From SVEL01 sp045126215 (GTDB lineage Bacteria; Bacillota; Clostridia; Lachnospirales; Lachnospiraceae): a DNA stretch of 64,000 nt. Below, in pieces: positions 61,735-64,000 of the stretch (positions are counted from its first letter, which is position 1; each line of letters starts with the position of its first letter). The notes beneath the pieces are model-generated. The model was not told the DNA's origin. It did no database searches and saw only the letters and a program-made list of their open reading frames with translations. The DNA lies in the NCBI GenBank assembly GCA_045126215.1, contig JBGVOD010000006.1, forward strand, positions 62,001-126,000. The letters are read 5' to 3'. A program made the translations under genes and the position numbers.

Positions 61735-63312
61735 CTATTTGAGTATGTTTTGTATATAATACTTTGAATATTTACAAATCTCATCATCTAAATACTCCAA
61801 CCCATACTCTTCAATCAGTGTCCTTCTTTCAGAATACAAGTTCGTTCCCAAGCCAAGTCTGTCACCTTCTATTGTATATCCCATTGCAGCAAGTGTAGTT
61901 GGAAATATATCCAGTGTAGTAAATTCTCTGTTCTCTTCTTTGTTAGCTCTAATAGTATCAGAATTAATAATTGTAAAATATGTTTTTCTATCATAGTCTG
62001 ATTTAATCATCGTGTCAGTTGTTGTAGACATACTCAAATGATCTCCACTAAGTATAATAACTGTATCTTCATAAAAATCTTGTTCCTGTATCCACCTTAT
62101 AAAGTTATATACATTTATATCTGAATTATAAATTACATTTTCATACTGTATATCAAAAGGATATTCAAATGCATGACTTTCAGTATCAATAACCAATCCA
62201 TCAGGTGCATGCGTATCTGCTGTTAATATAGTGAAATTAAATGGCTCATCTTTTTCTGCAAGTTCTAATATCTTTTCCTTGGACCATTCAAACAGTTTTC
62301 CATCTTCAAATCCCCACCACACTTCTTCTCCTGATTTCATCTTTCCTTCTTCAAGTGCTGAAAACCTATCCCAAATTCTATAATTACCATGTTGTGTAAA
62401 ATATTTGTCTCTTCCAGCAAATTTTGCATCAGAACCAAACATTAACATCTGATTGTATCCATCTCTTTCTAAAATTTCACCTATTGATGTAGCACCACCA
62501 AGAAAGACACTATATTCCTCAAAACTATTAGAGCCTATAGGAATAGTTAATGGTATTCCCGATGTCTGTGCCACCATACCAGCAATAGTCCAACCTGTAT
62601 TAGCAGTAACATTCGCTCCATTTATAATACATCCTGATGTGAAATTTTCATTTTTCAATGCAAGCCTTGTCAGATTTGGAATCAGACTTGAATCCATTGC
62701 ACCTCCAAAGCATTCATCAGCATATGAGCTCTCCATTGACTCTAAAAAAATATATATAAGGTTTTTCTTTTTATCCGGAGCTTTTATAGATACTTCTGAT
62801 GCATCAACATACTCGTTTTCATACAGCTTTGTACTCTTAGAAATATCACTAATATATTCATCTATTCCCAATGCTCTAATACAATAATTCACATTTAAAC
62901 ATAAAATAATTAAAGAAATAACAAGAATACCTTTTCGTATAATCCTACAAATGATATTATCTGTATAACTTATATCAAAACTTTTATTACGAATTTTCAT
63001 ATTAAATTTAAACTCAGAATATCTCTGGACATACACTAATACGATATATATTATAACAGCCGGAATAAATATAGGTAATATATATTTCAAAGCACCTGTT
63101 ACAAAGCCTTCTATTACATCACTGTTTGTACCTTCAAGGGGAACCATCAGATGAAATACCACCTGACTAAAAGGGATTTCTCCAAACTCCTCCAATGTCC
63201 AATTAGATGCATATCTTAGCAGCATTGCAAAAGCCAACAGTAAAAATGCTACTAAAACATAGCATATTTTCAAAAAAAATCTAATTTTACTTTTCTTTTG
63301 TTGTTTATCCAT
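61735..63312 (-). CDS. MdoB/LtaS-like phosphoglycerol transferase (sulfatase fold)
   Basis: 525 residues from the ATG at 63312. Three to four N-terminal helices are followed by an extracellular alkaline-phosphatase-type domain: IYIFLESMESSY (metal Glu), ANTGWTIAGMVAQTSGIPL (nucleophile Thr region), TADTHAPDG and ILSGDHLSMS. The TIAGM...SGIPL and DTHxPDG segments resemble E. coli OpgB/MdoB, which moves phosphoglycerol from phosphatidylglycerol to glucans, more than classical LtaS. It may decorate the surface polysaccharide with glycerol phosphate. Confidence 0.88.
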   Translation of the reverse strand: MDKQQKKSKIRFFLKICYVLVAFLLLAFAMLLRYASNWTLEEFGEIPFSQVVFHLMVPLEGTNSDVIEGFVTGALKYILPIFIPAVIIYIVLVYVQRYSEFKFNMKIRNKSFDISYTDNIICRIIRKGILVISLIILCLNVNYCIRALGIDEYISDISKSTKLYENEYVDASEVSIKAPDKKKNLIYIFLESMESSYADECFGGAMDSSLIPNLTRLALKNENFTSGCIINGANVTANTGWTIAGMVAQTSGIPLTIPIGSNSFEEYSVFLGGATSIGEILERDGYNQMLMFGSDAKFAGRDKYFTQHGNYRIWDRFSALEEGKMKSGEEVWWGFEDGKLFEWSKEKILELAEKDEPFNFTILTADTHAPDGLVIDTESHAFEYPFDIQYENVIYNSDINVYNFIRWIQEQDFYEDTVIILSGDHLSMSTTTDTMIKSDYDRKTYFTIINSDTIRANKEENREFTTLDIFPTTLAAMGYTIEGDRLGLGTNLYSERRTLIEEYGLEYLDDEICKYSKYYIQNILK

Positions 63313-63406
63313 AGTTATTACCTTTTCTGACACTAACTTGATATGCAAATTGCTTCGACGCGATATAACTCACATAGTCTAGATAATACCACAAAATACA
63401 AGTAAA

Positions 63407-63460
63407 AGTAAATAAAAAATATCCCTTAAGAATTGGTATAATTTTACCGATTCTTAAGGG
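63407..63460 (-). terminator. Rho-independent terminator of the acyltransferase gene, containing its stop codon
   Basis: On the minus strand CCCTTAAGAATCGGTA and TACCAATTCTTAAGGG form a 16-bp stem with one G-T pair and a six-base loop, followed by a T run. The last residues and TAA stop of the acyltransferase lie in the left arm and loop. Confidence 0.85.
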
Positions 63461-64000
63461 TTAATCCCAGCTTAGCGAACCTCTTTAATGGTTCTTCTAT
63501 ATATTTGTTAATCAATATTGATAACGTCATAGTTACAACAATTAACACTAGTCCTTTTATCCACATATTGGATATATATATTTTAATTTTCATTAGAATC
63601 AAATAATGTAACAAATATATAGGAAAACTAATTTCCCAACCTTTTGAAGGAATCTGCATCTTCCTAGGAGTTCTCCAATATATTTTCCACACATAATGCC
63701 CAAAAATATTATTGCCTCCAAAGCAACAACCAACAAGTACTTATCATGTAAATATCCTGAAGGCTCAAATCCCCATAAAATTTTTCTAAAAAGAGGAGTA
63801 AGAGCAAGAATACCAGTTACACCTAATATCACCAAAAAATCTCCTAATAAAATTTTTTTATCTCTTATATTTTTGAATACAAAAGCCAATATCATTCCCA
63901 CAGCAAAAATTGGTATATACCAATATAATCGAATTGAGTTTTCCTGATAATCAGTGTATCGAATCAGATAAAAGAAAGATAAAGCCGTCACTGATATCAA
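63444..64000 (-). pseudogene. Acyltransferase family 3 membrane protein, frameshifted and cut by the window edge
   Basis: Two overlapping frames together give the C-terminal half of an OafA-type acyltransferase: first a stretch ending GRCRFLQKVGK (then stop), then the other frame from GWEISFPIYLLHYLILMKIK to RFAKLGLTLKNR. The family's hallmark SFPIYLLHY helix is in the second frame, so one base was gained or lost around 63630-63646 (near AATTTCCCAACC). Intact members O-acetylate surface sugars or peptidoglycan. It could be a true mutation, phase variation, or a sequencing error. Confidence 0.75.

Overview
The window is AT-rich, has strong AGGAGG-type ribosome binding sites and near-consensus sigma-A promoters (TTGACA-N17-TATAAT). 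Its gene content is that of a Gram-positive Clostridia member, most likely a Lachnospiraceae-type gut bacterium: LCP ligases, a CpsB-type phosphatase, a BY-kinase, a Csp-like subtilase, a two-domain RNase HI and rhamnan-type glycosyltransferases. The genus cannot be fixed from sequence reading alone. No rRNA, tRNA, CRISPR array, phage or insertion sequence was seen. About 85% of the genes lie on the minus strand, and most of the window builds surface polysaccharide.

Layout. 1-1.4 kb: the edge of an aspartate/glutamate racemase gene and a transglutaminase-like surface protein with its own promoter. 12.2 to 1.5 kb (read leftwards): polysaccharide operon 1, with a BY-kinase/Wzz fusion, CpsB phosphatase, two GT2 enzymes, a Wzy-like polymerase, two GT32-like transferases, VanZ and CotH proteins, and RNase HI, closed by a terminator. 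12.2-13.4 kb: gene-free, packed with four different short tandem repeats, including six hairpin units of about 95 bp. 13.4-19.3 kb: protein quality control, with a cytoplasmic subtilase, a divergent ClpX, an HtrA protease and a small J-domain protein. 19.3-25.6 kb: operon 2, with two LCP ligases, a polyprenyl-phosphate sugar transferase, a GT2 and a GT4, driven by a perfect promoter. 25.7-26.2 kb: a second hairpin array (five units of about 84 bp) against that promoter, then a broken XRE regulator.

59.0 to 26.6 kb (read leftwards) is the main cell-wall polysaccharide locus. It holds a Wzx-like flippase, LicD, GT4, a polyprenyl-phosphate GT2/DUF2304/DUF2142 trio, all four dTDP-rhamnose genes, an ABC exporter whose ATPase has a C-terminal glycan-binding domain, a methyltransferase next to a kinase/coiled-coil/RgpF/HAD giant, a GT2-WsaF fusion, a second RgpF-HAD protein, a GH25 lysozyme with cell-surface repeats, a hexose phosphomutase, and two GDP-mannose synthesis genes. 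An AbiF-type abortive infection gene with a candidate abiF RNA and a cassette of three tiny overlapping genes are inserted among the mannose genes.

59.2-61.7 kb: a divergent three-gene operon (class V aminotransferase, DUF2284, LicC-like nucleotidyltransferase), probably making a CDP-activated amino-alcohol or phosphonate group for the LicD protein. 61.7-64 kb: an MdoB-like phosphoglycerol transferase and a frameshifted acyltransferase running off the edge.

The strongest system-level idea is that the methyltransferase, kinase, coiled coil and ABC exporter with a glycan-binding domain form a Gram-positive, split version of the WbdD chain-terminating and chain-length-measuring machine. A second theme is pervasive tandem repetition, both between genes and in frame inside enzymes (18 bp in manC, 36 bp in the guanylyltransferase/isomerase fusion).
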